From Elusimicrobiota bacterium (GTDB lineage: Bacteria > Elusimicrobiota > Elusimicrobia > FEN-1173), in contig JADKHR010000001.1 of assembly GCA_016721625.1 (NCBI GenBank), positions 1,116,001 to 1,180,000 on the forward strand: DNA of 64,000 bases, in the 5' to 3' direction. Made by a program: the position numbers and the translations under genes. The notes beneath the pieces are model-generated. The model was given only the letters and a program-made list of their open reading frames with translations, was not told where the DNA came from and ran no database searches. This document shows positions 43,648 through 52,999 of this stretch, piece by piece (position 1 is the first letter of the stretch; each line of letters begins with the position of its first letter).

Positions 43648-43656
43648 GTCAAGGTT

Positions 43657-43662
43657 ATTATA
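43657..43662 (-). promoter_or_regulatory. -10 box close to the giant gene start
   Basis: TATAAT on the minus strand ends 9 bp before the ATG at 43647, so the transcript would have almost no 5' leader. No good -35 is seen. Confidence 0.4.
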
Positions 43663-43685
43663 GCGCGCGAGAACAGAAGATCGGG

Positions 43686-44345
43686 CTAAGAAGTTGTAAC
43701 GTCTTTGTAAACGAGCGGAGGAGGGCCTTCCCCCCCCGGGACGCCGAACAACCGGTCCACTCCGCGCCCGAGAACGGACAGGGTGCGGCTGTTGTCTAAC
43801 AGGAAATGGGCTCGTCGGCGTTTTTCGTCCAAGGGCATCTGGGCGGCCATGCGTCGGCGGGCCTGGGCGCGGGTCAACCGGCCGCTGGCCGCGAGCCGCG
43901 CCAAACAAGTCCTTTCCGGGGCCCAGACCACCACCGTCCGGTCCACCATGCGGTCCAATCCCGTTTCAAAGAGGAGGGGCACGTCCAAAATCAGGATCCC
44001 GCGCCGGTGGGCGGCGATGCGCCGCCGGAACTCCCGAACCACGATGGGATGGAGGATGGCTTCCAATTTCTTGCGGATTTCGGGGTGCTCGAACACCACC
44101 CGAGCCATGGCGGCGCGGTCCAGGCTCCCGTCCGACCGGCGAACGGCGGGCCCGAAAAGCGACAGGACCCGGCGATAGCCCGCCCCCCCCGGCCGGAGGG
44201 CCCCATGGACAATGACGTCCGCGTCCGCCGCCGCCAGCCCGCGTTCCCGGAGCAGGGAGAGGACCGTGGATTTTCCCGACCCGATTCCACCGGTCAGGCC
44301 CACCACGAGGCGGGGCCAAGAAGGCTTCCGAGAACGGGCGTTCAT
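43686..44345 (-). CDS. coaE: Dephospho-CoA kinase
   Basis: This 219-residue enzyme phosphorylates dephospho-CoA, the last step of CoA synthesis. It has the P-loop GLTGGIGSGKST, DADVIVH and LDVPLLFETG, the classical CoaE blocks. ATG at 44345 (MNARSRK) overlaps the end of mutM by 4 bp (ATGA). An extended start 69 bp upstream is not needed. It ends a run trxA-tlpA-polA-mutM-coaE. Confidence 0.92.
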   Translation of the reverse strand: MNARSRKPSWPRLVVGLTGGIGSGKSTVLSLLRERGLAAADADVIVHGALRPGGAGYRRVLSLFGPAVRRSDGSLDRAAMARVVFEHPEIRKKLEAILHPIVVREFRRRIAAHRRGILILDVPLLFETGLDRMVDRTVVVWAPERTCLARLAASGRLTRAQARRRMAAQMPLDEKRRRAHFLLDNSRTLSVLGRGVDRLFGVPGGEGPPPLVYKDVTTS

Positions 44346-45181
44346 GTTTGGCACCGGGGGCAAAACACGGCGCCCCGCCCGCCGACCTTCACCCCGCGCA
44401 AAACCGTCCGGCACGTCGGGCAGGGAAGCCCGTCCTTGCCGTAAACCAACAGCCGGTCTCGGGCCTGCCCGCGTTCCCCTCGAGCGTCCCGATAGTCGCG
44501 GAAGGAAACCCCCCGATGGGCCAGACCCTCCTCCAACACCCGCCGGATGTTTTCAAGAAGCGCGGGGATTTCGGCGGTCCGGACCGCCCGGGCCCGCCGG
44601 GTGGGGCGGATCCCGGAACGGAAGAGGGCCTCGGTCACGTATATATTCCCGAGCCCCGCGATCCGCTTCTGGTCCAACAGAGCCGATTGCATTTTGGCCG
44701 AGGATCGACGGAGGTCCCGCCCCCAAGGGGAAGGGTCGATCCCTCCCTCCAAGGGCTCCGGGCCCAGGGCGGCCACGGCGGGGTCGGCCCGCCAATCCTC
44801 CGCCAGCCACCATTCCCCGAACCGGCGCGTGTCGGAAAAATTCAAGGATTCCGCGGTCCCCTCAAATTCGATGCGCGCCCGGGCCGCGGGATCAGGCGGG
44901 CCGAACACGAGGCGGCCCGTCATTCGCAGGTGGGCCAAAAGCGCCGGGCCGGGGCCCAGATCAAAGACCAAATATTTTCCTCGGCGGAAAAGATCCGCCA
45001 CGGTTCGGCCCGCCAGGGCGCGCACAAAATGGTCCACCTTCACCCGCCGCCGCACGCCGCCCCCCGGCCTGAACCCCTCCAACACCCGGCGGTCCCCGAT
45101 CCGAACCGCGCTGATTTTCTTCCCGACCAAAAGCGTGACCAGGTCCCGCCGAATGGTTTCCACCTCCGGCAGTTCAGGCAT
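44342..45181 (-). CDS. mutM: Formamidopyrimidine-DNA glycosylase
   Basis: This 279-residue base-excision enzyme removes oxidised purines. It starts with the catalytic MPELPEVETIRR (Pro2, Glu3), has the central GLGNIYVTEALF and a C-terminal zinc finger (CPTCRTVLRGVKVGGRGAVFCPRC). Length and order are normal. It overlaps the end of polA by 8 bp, so repair polymerase and glycosylase are coupled. Confidence 0.95.
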   Translation of the reverse strand: MPELPEVETIRRDLVTLLVGKKISAVRIGDRRVLEGFRPGGGVRRRVKVDHFVRALAGRTVADLFRRGKYLVFDLGPGPALLAHLRMTGRLVFGPPDPAARARIEFEGTAESLNFSDTRRFGEWWLAEDWRADPAVAALGPEPLEGGIDPSPWGRDLRRSSAKMQSALLDQKRIAGLGNIYVTEALFRSGIRPTRRARAVRTAEIPALLENIRRVLEEGLAHRGVSFRDYRDARGERGQARDRLLVYGKDGLPCPTCRTVLRGVKVGGRGAVFCPRCQT

Positions 45182-47924
45182 AGCGGGTCATCTCCGCCCA
45201 GTTGGGTCCGGTTTTGAGATCCACCCGGACGGGCACGTCCAAGGCCAAAGCGGACTCCATGGTTTCCTGAATGGGACCGGCCACGCGGGCCAACTCGGCC
45301 CGGGGCACCTCGAAAAGTAAATCGTCGTGGACCTGCAGGAGCATGCGGGTTTTCCAGCCTTTCTTGGAAAAAAGGGCGGCCAGGTTCCGCATGGCGATTT
45401 TGATGATGTCCGCGCTGGTCCCCTGAATGGGAGTGTTCATGGCGGTCCGTTCGGCGAAGCCGCGCACGGAGGCGTTGGACGCCTTGATTTCCGGCAAGTA
45501 ACGGCGGCGGTTGAGAAGCGTGGTCACATACCCGTCGCGGCGGGATTCTTCGATGATCCGCCGGATCCAGTCTTTGACGCCGGCGTATTTTTCCAGGTAG
45601 GCGTTGATGTACGCCTGGGCCTGGCCCATGGGAATCCCCAACTGCTGGGAAAGCCCGAACCCCGTTTGCCCGTAGACGATGCCGAAATTCACCGTTTTCG
45701 CCACGCGACGCTGTTCATCGCTCACGGCGTCCGCGGGACCCAGATGGAAAATGTCCCGCGCGGTGGCGGCGTGGATGTCCTCCCCTCGCCGAAAAGCCGC
45801 CACCAGGGCCGGATCCCCCGAGACGTGGGCCAAAACGCGCAGATCGATTTGAGAATAATCGGCGGAGAGGAACACCTGGCCCTCCGCCGGAACGAAGGCC
45901 CGCCGGATTTGCCGCCCGTATTCCGTGCGGATGGGAATGTTTTGGAGGTTGGGTTCCGAGGACGACAAACGTCCCGTGGCCGCCACGGCTTGGTTGAAAC
46001 TCGTGTGGACCCGCCCGGAGTCCCGCACTTTCTCCAACAGCCCGTCGATGTAGGTGCTCTTCAGTTTGGCCAGTTCCCGATAGGCCAGTATCTTCGCGGG
46101 CAAGGGATGGCGGGACGACAGCGTTTGAAGAACGTCCTCGTCCGTGGAAAACCCGGTCTTCGTTTTTCGGACCACGGGAAGCTTCAATTTCTCGAAGAGG
46201 ATCACCGCCAGCTGTTTGGGCGAGTTCACGTTGACCGGCTCTCCCGCGAGATCGTGAATCTCCCGTTCCAAACCCGCGATGTCCCGGGCAAAAGATTTCG
46301 AAAGGGCCGTGAGATGGGGAACGTCCAAGGCCACCCCGGCCTCTTCCATGGCCGACAGGATCGGCACCAGAGGCATCTCCACGTCGAAGAAAAGCCGTTC
46401 CAGTTGTTTTTCCTTCAACTGCCTTTCCATGAGCGTCTTGAGGCGAAGCGTCACCTCCGCGTCCGCCCCCGCGTAGGAGGCGGCGTCTTCGATTTTGACC
46501 TGATCCATGGTGATCCGCTTGGCCCCGGTGCCGATCAGGACGTCGATGTTCGTCATGGCCTCTCCCAAAAAATCCAACGCCAGGGCTTTTAGACCGTGGG
46601 TTTGCCGGCCGGGGTTTAAACAGTAGGACCCCACCAGGGTGTCGAAGGAAATGGGGGCCAGGGGCATTCCCGCCCGGGCCAACACCTGGCTGTCGAATTT
46701 CAAGTTCTGACCCACTTTCGGCAGACGGACGTCCGCCAGAGCGGGACCCACGGCTTTGCGGACGCGGTCCAGCGGAAGCTGACGGGGAACCCCGAGATAC
46801 GAGTGGCCCACCGGGATATACCACGCCTCGCCCGGTGCGATGGAAAGAGAAATCCCCACCAGAGCGCAAAAAAAAGGATCGAGGCCCGTGGTCTCCACGT
46901 CCACCGCCAAGAGTTTGGCGGCGCCCAGCGTTTTCCCAAGGCGGGTCAAGTCCTCTTCGGACAACACCGTATGAACGACCCGGTTGACCGGCCGCCCCAG
47001 GGCCACCGGCTCGCTCGGGAGAGGAGAATCCTTTTTCGCCTCCCCTGCGGGAGCCTCTTTTTCCGTCGGCAAGGACAGCTCGGAGAGAAGGCTGTTGAAC
47101 TCCAGCCGGCCCAAGAATTTCGCCAATCCCTCCGCGGGCCTTTCCGGAAGGCCGCAATCGGCCAAATCCAGGGACAGCGGAACCCGGCGATCCAGCACCA
47201 CCAGGTCCCGGCTCAGACGGGCTTCTTTTTCGTGGTCCCTCAATTTTCCTTGAAGCGAGCCCTTGACCTCGTCCAGGTGCGAATAGACCCCGTCCAAGGT
47301 GGAAAACTTCTGAAGCAGTCCGGTGGCCGTCTTTTCCCCCACGCCGGGAACCCCCGGGACGTTGTCCGAACTGTCGCCCAGAAGGGCGAAATAGTCCACC
47401 ATCTGATCCGGGCGAAGACCGTATTTTTTCTCCACCTCGGCCGCATCGTAACGAACGCCCCTCTGCTCGTTCAACACCGTGACGGGCCCCCCCACCAGTT
47501 GGAGCGCGTCCTTGTCCGCGGTCACCACCACCACGGCGTAGCCTTCCCGGGCGCCGGTTTCGGCCAAGGTGGCGATGAGGTCGTCCGCCTCAAAACCCGG
47601 CTGAACCGCCAAGGGAAGGCCCCAGGCCTCCACCATGTCCCGGGCCAGGGGCAGTTGAAATTTCAGGCCGTCCTCGATTTCTTTGCGATGGGCTTTGTAC
47701 TCGGGGTAGGCTTTGTGGCGGAAGGTGGGCGCGGCGTCGTCGAAGCAAACCACCAGTCGGTCCGGCTGATTTTGACGAACGATTTTGGTCAACATCCGGG
47801 CAAACCCATACAGGGCCCCCACCGGCTCGCCCTTGGAGTTGGACAAGGGAGGAAGCGCGTGGTAGGCCCGGTGCAGATACCCGTGGGCGTCGATGAGAAA
47901 TAAGGATTTTTTAGGGTGGGTCAC
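45174..47924 (-). CDS. polA: DNA polymerase I
   Basis: This ~916-residue protein has the 5'-3' exonuclease at the N-terminus (FLIDAHGYLHRAYHALPP, VCFDDAAPTFRHKAYPEYKAHR), a 3'-5' exonuclease-like domain (LLAVDVETTGLDPFF) and the polymerase A core: SADYSQIDLRVLAH (motif A), RVAKTVNFGIVYGQTGFGL (motif B) and LLQVHDDLLFEV (motif C). The GTG start at 47924 is inferred because the preceding frame lies inside the TlpA gene; no clear ribosome site is seen. It is preceded by trxA and tlpA and followed by mutM with overlap. Confidence 0.95.
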   Translation of the reverse strand: MTHPKKSLFLIDAHGYLHRAYHALPPLSNSKGEPVGALYGFARMLTKIVRQNQPDRLVVCFDDAAPTFRHKAYPEYKAHRKEIEDGLKFQLPLARDMVEAWGLPLAVQPGFEADDLIATLAETGAREGYAVVVVTADKDALQLVGGPVTVLNEQRGVRYDAAEVEKKYGLRPDQMVDYFALLGDSSDNVPGVPGVGEKTATGLLQKFSTLDGVYSHLDEVKGSLQGKLRDHEKEARLSRDLVVLDRRVPLSLDLADCGLPERPAEGLAKFLGRLEFNSLLSELSLPTEKEAPAGEAKKDSPLPSEPVALGRPVNRVVHTVLSEEDLTRLGKTLGAAKLLAVDVETTGLDPFFCALVGISLSIAPGEAWYIPVGHSYLGVPRQLPLDRVRKAVGPALADVRLPKVGQNLKFDSQVLARAGMPLAPISFDTLVGSYCLNPGRQTHGLKALALDFLGEAMTNIDVLIGTGAKRITMDQVKIEDAASYAGADAEVTLRLKTLMERQLKEKQLERLFFDVEMPLVPILSAMEEAGVALDVPHLTALSKSFARDIAGLEREIHDLAGEPVNVNSPKQLAVILFEKLKLPVVRKTKTGFSTDEDVLQTLSSRHPLPAKILAYRELAKLKSTYIDGLLEKVRDSGRVHTSFNQAVAATGRLSSSEPNLQNIPIRTEYGRQIRRAFVPAEGQVFLSADYSQIDLRVLAHVSGDPALVAAFRRGEDIHAATARDIFHLGPADAVSDEQRRVAKTVNFGIVYGQTGFGLSQQLGIPMGQAQAYINAYLEKYAGVKDWIRRIIEESRRDGYVTTLLNRRRYLPEIKASNASVRGFAERTAMNTPIQGTSADIIKIAMRNLAALFSKKGWKTRMLLQVHDDLLFEVPRAELARVAGPIQETMESALALDVPVRVDLKTGPNWAEMTRYA

Positions 47925-47949
47925 GGGGCGCCCCGACCCGGCGGGGAAC

Positions 47950-48516
47950 TTACACTCCCAACAGTTTGTCGATGGCCGCGCGCCACTCTTTGTCCATTCC
48001 GGAAGCGAAACCGGGCCAGACGCCCGCCACGCGGCCTTCCTGGTCGATAAGAACGAAGTGGGGAATCCCCCCCACCCCGTAGGCGCTGGAAATGTCGGAG
48101 TTCCCAGCCAGGAGAACGGGGTACGGGGTTTGTTTTTTAGCGACAAACTTTCGAACGTCGTCCGGGTCCTCGTCGAGGTTCAGGCCCAGGACCTGCACGG
48201 GCTTCCCCTGATAAGCGGCGTGGAGTTTTTCCACCAACGGCATGGACATTCGGCAGGGCGGGCACCAGGTGGCCCAGAAATCGATGAAGACCACCTGGCC
48301 CTTGAAATCCGCCAGGGCCACGGTTTTCCCCTGGGTGTCCAGGAGCGAAAACCCCGGAGCCCTGTTCTCGTCGCCCGACGGGACCGCACGCTCGGCTCGG
48401 CGGGAGGGCGCCTCGGCCGGCCGCCCATTCGAGTTCGATCCGCAGGCCGTCCAGAGCGCCGTCCCAAGAAGAACGGTCAACAGAGACAGGGGACGCCGGA
48501 CGGGGAAAGATTTCAC
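47950..48516 (-). CDS. TlpA/ResA-like thioredoxin-fold protein, membrane-anchored or lipoprotein
   Basis: This 188-residue protein has a signal peptide ending LWTACGSNS, an imperfect lipobox with a Cys at residue 25. The thioredoxin-fold part carries FIDFWATWCPPCRMSMP, the CPPC active site, and IPHFVLID. Such proteins reduce disulfides of cytochromes or act in envelope redox. It lies 7 bp after trxA, so it may take electrons from a related pathway. Confidence 0.87.
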   Translation of the reverse strand: MKSFPVRRPLSLLTVLLGTALWTACGSNSNGRPAEAPSRRAERAVPSGDENRAPGFSLLDTQGKTVALADFKGQVVFIDFWATWCPPCRMSMPLVEKLHAAYQGKPVQVLGLNLDEDPDDVRKFVAKKQTPYPVLLAGNSDISSAYGVGGIPHFVLIDQEGRVAGVWPGFASGMDKEWRAAIDKLLGV

Positions 48517-48523
48517 GCGGCGA

Positions 48524-48844
48524 TTATTTCAGGAGCGCGTCGAGCTTGGCTTTAATGTCTTTTTTGGAATGGACGCCCACCATCTGTTCCACCACCTGGC
48601 CGTTCTTAAAGAACAGCATGGAAGGGATGGCGGAGATATTGAACTTGGAAGCGACTTCCGGGTTGTCGTCGGTGTTCAGCTTCCCAACCACGACCTTTCC
48701 GTCGTATTCCTTGGCGACCTCTTCGACAATGGGGCCCAGCATGCGGCACGGACCACACCAGGGCGCCCAGAAATCCACGAGCACGGGCAGGGCGGACTTC
48801 AGGACCGCCTTGTCAAAACTGTCGTCGGTCAATTGCAGTTCCAT
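48524..48844 (-). CDS. trxA: Thioredoxin
   Basis: This 106-residue protein starts MELQLTDDSFD and has VLVDFWAPWCGPCRMLGP (WCGPC) and the cis-Pro site ISAIPSMLFFKNG. It is a normal cytosolic thioredoxin. ATG at 48844 follows AAGGAG; a longer frame upstream is not needed. It is the first gene of the group running to the giant protein. Confidence 0.95.
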   Translation of the reverse strand: MELQLTDDSFDKAVLKSALPVLVDFWAPWCGPCRMLGPIVEEVAKEYDGKVVVGKLNTDDNPEVASKFNISAIPSMLFFKNGQVVEQMVGVHSKKDIKAKLDALLK

Positions 48845-48991
48845 GAGAAAGCTCCTTTTCCAGGACGAGTCCTTCATTTGATCAACGCCCGCGGAAGGAT
48901 AAAGTTCCATCCTCAGGAATCAATCACCGAAAAAGTTTAACACACCCGGCGTACTCCGTCAAAAGGTAAATGTTCCAATAGGGATCTGCTT

Positions 48992-50284
48992 TCATCGCGC
49001 TTTTGACATATGCTTTGAAAAAAATTCCGCGATATGGAACGCGCGAATTTTAGATTTTGATTTTAGAAGTCCGGCGCGGACCTGGAGGAGGCAGGAGACG
49101 CTGGAGGTCAAGACCCACCGCGCTCCGGTGACCGAAATGTTTTCGGCTTTCCGTTTTCCCACCTCCCTGGAAATTTCCGGCTGCAAGAATTGGTAGGTGC
49201 CGCCCCCGCCGCAACATTGGTCGGATTCGGGGAGTTCGCGGTATTCAACGCCGGGCATGGAGGCCAGCAGGCGGCGGGGTTCCTGGACCAGCCCCTGGGC
49301 GTAGCGGGCTTTGCAGGCGTCGTGGTAGGTCACCACCGTTTTTTCCCCTGGCGCCGGAATCTGGGGCGGATGGGCGTCCAGCCATTCCAGCAAATCCTTC
49401 GCGCGTTTTGAAACAACCTCCGCCCGGGCCCGCCAGGGGGGGTCGTCCTCGAAAAAGCGGGGCCAGTCCTTCACCGTGGCGGCGCAGGAGGAATCGTCGA
49501 TGAGGATGACCGCCGTGGGATACGTTTCCAAGACCTCGATGTTCTTCCGGGCCAGAATCCGCGCGGCTTCGAGATCGCCGAAACTTTGGCCCGGGAGGCC
49601 GCAACAGACCGTCTTGGCCGTCCCCGATCGGATCCCTTGCACTTTCAAAATGTGCGCCGTGGCCAGGCCCACCTCCGGGGAGAGGCAGTTCGGGCCGCAG
49701 GACAAGAAATGGATCACCTCGGCGTCCTGGGGAGCCGCGGGCAGGAGGTCCCGAAGAAATTTTTTTGGCGCTTGGTCCACCACGCTCTCGGCCGCCGCCA
49801 GCCGAGGCGAGATCCACCGGAGGATCCCGAGCCGGTTCAATAAACCGGAAATCCCCAGGGTTTTCCCCACGTAAAGACATTTAAGAAATCCCTCGAAAAG
49901 GGCGGGCCGGGGAATTACGGTGCGAAGGAAAAACCGCAGGGGCCAAGCCCCGCCTTGGAGAGTTCGAACTTTTTCCCGGGCCTGGGACATGAGCCGGGCC
50001 GTGGGCACCTGGGCGAAGCAAACCGAGGTGCAGATGCCGCACAGAAGACAGGTGTCAAAAGAACGCCGACCGGAGGAGGGGTCCAGCCGGCCTTCCAGCA
50101 GGGCCCTCCAGGATTGGTTGCGGCCCCGCGGAGAGAGGGACTCGTCTCCCGTGGCCAGATAAGTGGGACAAAAAGACGTGCAAAAGCCGCAACGGTTGCA
50201 GTGCATCACGTCGTCGTAGGCCCGGGATTCGCCGGGAGAACCGGGCGCGGCGGGGCGGCTGTGGAGGTCGGGTTCAGTCGCCAT
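48992..50284 (-). CDS. glcF: Glycolate oxidase iron-sulfur subunit (GlcF-like)
   Basis: This 430-residue protein has two ferredoxin clusters (CNRCGFCTSFCPTYL and CLLCGICTSVCFAQ) and the twin cysteine-rich (CCG) domains CCGLPGQSFGD and CCGGGGTYQF. This is the GlcF plan; it passes electrons from the flavin subunits to the quinone pool. ATG at 50284 is chosen because the ORF overlaps the upstream gene by 11 bp. It follows a GlcD-GlcE fusion. Confidence 0.9.
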   Translation of the reverse strand: MATEPDLHSRPAAPGSPGESRAYDDVMHCNRCGFCTSFCPTYLATGDESLSPRGRNQSWRALLEGRLDPSSGRRSFDTCLLCGICTSVCFAQVPTARLMSQAREKVRTLQGGAWPLRFFLRTVIPRPALFEGFLKCLYVGKTLGISGLLNRLGILRWISPRLAAAESVVDQAPKKFLRDLLPAAPQDAEVIHFLSCGPNCLSPEVGLATAHILKVQGIRSGTAKTVCCGLPGQSFGDLEAARILARKNIEVLETYPTAVILIDDSSCAATVKDWPRFFEDDPPWRARAEVVSKRAKDLLEWLDAHPPQIPAPGEKTVVTYHDACKARYAQGLVQEPRRLLASMPGVEYRELPESDQCCGGGGTYQFLQPEISREVGKRKAENISVTGARWVLTSSVSCLLQVRAGLLKSKSKIRAFHIAEFFSKHMSKAR

Positions 50285-52310
50285 AGGGGGAGAACAGCGT
50301 CGGGTTGAATAGGTTCCGGGGATCAAAAGCGGATTTGATTTTTCGGTGGAGCTCGGCGGCGGGGAGCAACGAAAAGTTGGGCAGGACGGGAATGGACGCC
50401 TCCAGAACCTCCGCGGGGAGTGGATGGAGCCGAAGGGTCATTTCCACCACAACCCCCAGAGTGCCCCAGGCCCCTTGGAAAAGACGGGCCGCGTCGTATC
50501 CGGCGACGTTCTTCATGACCTTGGCGCCAAAACTTAAAAGTTCGCCTTCCTCCGAAACGGCTTTAAGGCCCAGAAGTTGGTTCCGAAACGGCGGCCGCCG
50601 GCTGGCGTTGGTGGAAAGGATGCCCCCCAGGGTTCCCTCCCCGGCCACATGAAGGTGGAGACCGTCCGCCGCCAAAAGGGCCCGGAGGGACGGCAAGTCG
50701 GACCCGGCGCCCAGGGTGAGGGTTAAATTGGCGCGGTCCAGGTCCAGGATGGCGTTCAAGCCCGTGGTGACGAGCACGGGAACGCCCGCCGGGATCGACA
50801 AACCTTTTGAACCCAGGCCCTGGATGAAGAGCGAACCCCGCTGGTCCCGAATGGCGCGCACAAGGTCCAACGCTTCCTCCACCGAAGAAACGGCGAGTTC
50901 ACCCGCCGGGGCGGGGCCCCCCGCCCGGGGGCCGGGGGCCGATTCCACCACGGGGATCAGCTTGTCGGGATTGCAGAGGTTATCGGGATCGAAGGCCCGC
51001 TTCACCTCGCGAAAAAGGGAAAGGGTGGGCGGTGAGAAGAGCCAGCGCATGGCGTCCCGTTTGTCGGCGCCGATCCCATGCTCGCCGGAAATGGATCCGC
51101 CCAGGTCCACGCAGACGCGGAGCATCTCTTGGCCGGCCTCCTGGACGCGGGCCGTCTCGACTTTGTCCCGCTCATCGAAAATCATGTTGGGGTGAAGGTT
51201 GCCGTCCCCCGCGTGGGCGATCAGGCCCATGCGGAGATTTTTCCGTTGGGCGATGGCGCGGATCTGCCGCACGGCTTCCGGCAGGCGGGTCCGGGGCACC
51301 ACACCGTCTTCCACTAAAACGTTCGGCGCCAGCCGCGCCATGGCGGGGTAGGCGCCCCGGCGCCCTTCCCACAGCTTTTCCCGTTCCGCCTCGTTCCGGG
51401 CCGTGCGAAAATCCGTTCCGCCGTTTTTGGCGCAGAGGGCACGGATCCGGTCTCCCTCAAAAATCGTGCGTTCCTGGGGCCCGTCCACTTCGATCAAGAG
51501 AACCGCCTCGGCCTCCGTCGGATAGCCCGCGTGGACAAAGGCCTCCACGGCCTGGACCGTCACCCGGTCCATGACCTCCAGGGTCGTGGGAACGATCCCG
51601 GCGGCGATGGTGTCCGTCACCGTCTGAACCGCCGCGTCCATGGAGGGAAAAGCCACCAAAAACGTTTGGACGTCTTCGGGTTGAGGCAAAAGGGCCACTT
51701 CGATCTTGGTCGCCACTCCCAGGGTGCCTTCGGATCCCACGAAGAGCCCGGTCAAATCGAACCCGGGGTCGTCCACGGACACCCGCGACGTTTCCCCGTC
51801 GGGCCGGACCCATTCCAAAGCCGTCACGTGGTGACTGGTCACGCCGTATTTCAGGCAATGGGGCCCGCCGGCGTTGGTGCCCACGTTGCCGCCCAGGGTG
51901 CAGGCTTTTTGGCTGGCCGGGTCCGGGGCATAGAAAAGGCCCCGGGGCGCCAGGGCCCGATGGAGGTGAAGGTTCACCACCCCCGGTTCCACCCAGGCGC
52001 GGCGCCGGGCCGCGTCGATGGACAAAATTCGGTTCAATCGGCTGAGGTGGATCACCAGGCCGCCGGTGGGCGCCACGGTCCCGCCACAGAGGTTCGTGCC
52101 GGCGCCCCGGGCGACGAAGGGAACATTGAACTCCCGGGCCACGCCAATGGCCCGAGCCACTTCCTCCGCCGTGCGGGGGAGGACCACCGCCCCGGGCAGT
52201 CGTTTCTCCAAAGCCGCGTCGTAGGCGTAGGAGAAAAGGTCCCCCGCACCGGAAAGGACCCGGCCGGGCCCCAACGTTTTCGACAACGCTTTTAGGAAGG
52301 ACGACGACAT
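50274..52310 (-). CDS. glcD: GlcD-GlcE fusion, FAD-linked glycolate/lactate oxidase
   Basis: This 678-residue protein is two flavin modules in one chain. Residues 1-450 are GlcD-like: RGAGTNLCGGTVAPTGGLVIHL, DPASQKACTLGGNVGTNAGGP, IAHAGDGNLHPNM and SGEHGIGADKRDAM. After a Pro/Gly linker, residues 455-678 are GlcE-like (LLGLKAVSEEGELLSFGAKVMKNVAGYDAARL). In E. coli these are separate genes. With GlcF it would oxidise glycolate (or D-lactate). ATG at 52310 has a TATAAT with TGG 40 bp upstream; the ribosome site is weak. Confidence 0.88.
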   Translation of the reverse strand: MSSSFLKALSKTLGPGRVLSGAGDLFSYAYDAALEKRLPGAVVLPRTAEEVARAIGVAREFNVPFVARGAGTNLCGGTVAPTGGLVIHLSRLNRILSIDAARRRAWVEPGVVNLHLHRALAPRGLFYAPDPASQKACTLGGNVGTNAGGPHCLKYGVTSHHVTALEWVRPDGETSRVSVDDPGFDLTGLFVGSEGTLGVATKIEVALLPQPEDVQTFLVAFPSMDAAVQTVTDTIAAGIVPTTLEVMDRVTVQAVEAFVHAGYPTEAEAVLLIEVDGPQERTIFEGDRIRALCAKNGGTDFRTARNEAEREKLWEGRRGAYPAMARLAPNVLVEDGVVPRTRLPEAVRQIRAIAQRKNLRMGLIAHAGDGNLHPNMIFDERDKVETARVQEAGQEMLRVCVDLGGSISGEHGIGADKRDAMRWLFSPPTLSLFREVKRAFDPDNLCNPDKLIPVVESAPGPRAGGPAPAGELAVSSVEEALDLVRAIRDQRGSLFIQGLGSKGLSIPAGVPVLVTTGLNAILDLDRANLTLTLGAGSDLPSLRALLAADGLHLHVAGEGTLGGILSTNASRRPPFRNQLLGLKAVSEEGELLSFGAKVMKNVAGYDAARLFQGAWGTLGVVVEMTLRLHPLPAEVLEASIPVLPNFSLLPAAELHRKIKSAFDPRNLFNPTLFSPYGD

Positions 52311-52349
52311 GTCAAAGCGAAATCGTGGGGGGCTGGCATTGTGAAAACC

Positions 52350-52355
52350 ATTATA
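52350..52355 (-). promoter_or_regulatory. Extended -10 box of glcDE-glcF
   Basis: TGG-TATAAT on the minus strand lies 39 bp from the glcDE start. The spacing from the divergent ACT gene promoter is about 30 bp. Confidence 0.45.
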
Positions 52356-52382
52356 CCAGTCCGTCGAAGGGACGGGAGGGTC

Positions 52383-52411
52383 TTGTTTCACGGGGATGCC
52401 TGTGGTATAAC
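52383..52411 (+). promoter_or_regulatory. Promoter of the ACT-domain gene, leaderless arrangement
   Basis: TTGTTT (52383-52388) and TATAAC (52406-52411) are 17 bp apart, with TGTGG before the -10. Only 6 bp lie between the -10 and the ATG, so transcription would start at the start codon. Confidence 0.5.
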
Positions 52412-52417
52412 AAACCC

Positions 52418-52957
52418 ATGAAACGTTACCTATTGACGGCGGCGGGGCGGGATCGGGCGGGGCTGGTGGCGGCGGTTTCCAAGGTCCTCTTCGAGGAGGG
52501 GTGCAACTTGGAGGACAGCGCCATGACGCGGATCCAGGGTGAGTTCGCCATCCTTCTTATTTTGACCGGGCCGGACAAACCCGGAAAACTCCAAAAGAAA
52601 ATGAAGGCCCTGGGGAAAAAACTCTCCTTGGCCGTGCACCTCAAACCTCTCTCGGCCCGGGAATCCACCCCCCCCAAAAAAACCGGCGAGCGGGTTCTGA
52701 TCACGGTGTACGGCGCCGACCGGCCGGGAATTGTGCACCGCGTCACGAGCCGCTTGGCCAAAAACCGGGTGAACCTCTCGGACCTTTCCACTCACCGAAC
52801 GGAGTCCCGGGGGAACCCGTCGGGATACATCCTTTATCTGGAAGGGGAAACGCCGGAAGGGGTTTCTCCCGCCTCCCTGGAAAAAGACCTTCGAGACCAT
52901 CTGGCGGAGATGGGGGTCACCGTTTCCGTCAAACCGCTCGCGTCCCAAACCCTCTGA
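52418..52957 (+). CDS. Tandem ACT-domain regulatory protein (GcvR-like)
   Basis: This 179-residue protein has two ACT domains: residues 1-75 (LLTAAGRDRAGLVAAVSKVLFEEGCNLEDSAM) and 90-175 (VLITVYGADRPGIVHRVTSRLAKNRVNLSDLSTH). This is the glycine-cleavage regulator GcvR form, which senses amino acids. Its partner GcvA is not near. ATG at 52418 is preceded by a promoter but no ribosome site. def follows 42 bp later. Confidence 0.82.
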   Translation: MKRYLLTAAGRDRAGLVAAVSKVLFEEGCNLEDSAMTRIQGEFAILLILTGPDKPGKLQKKMKALGKKLSLAVHLKPLSARESTPPKKTGERVLITVYGADRPGIVHRVTSRLAKNRVNLSDLSTHRTESRGNPSGYILYLEGETPEGVSPASLEKDLRDHLAEMGVTVSVKPLASQTL

Positions 52958-52999
52958 CGGGCGAGGCCCGCTTTCTTATGGCAGACGCCCCCGCCTGAC

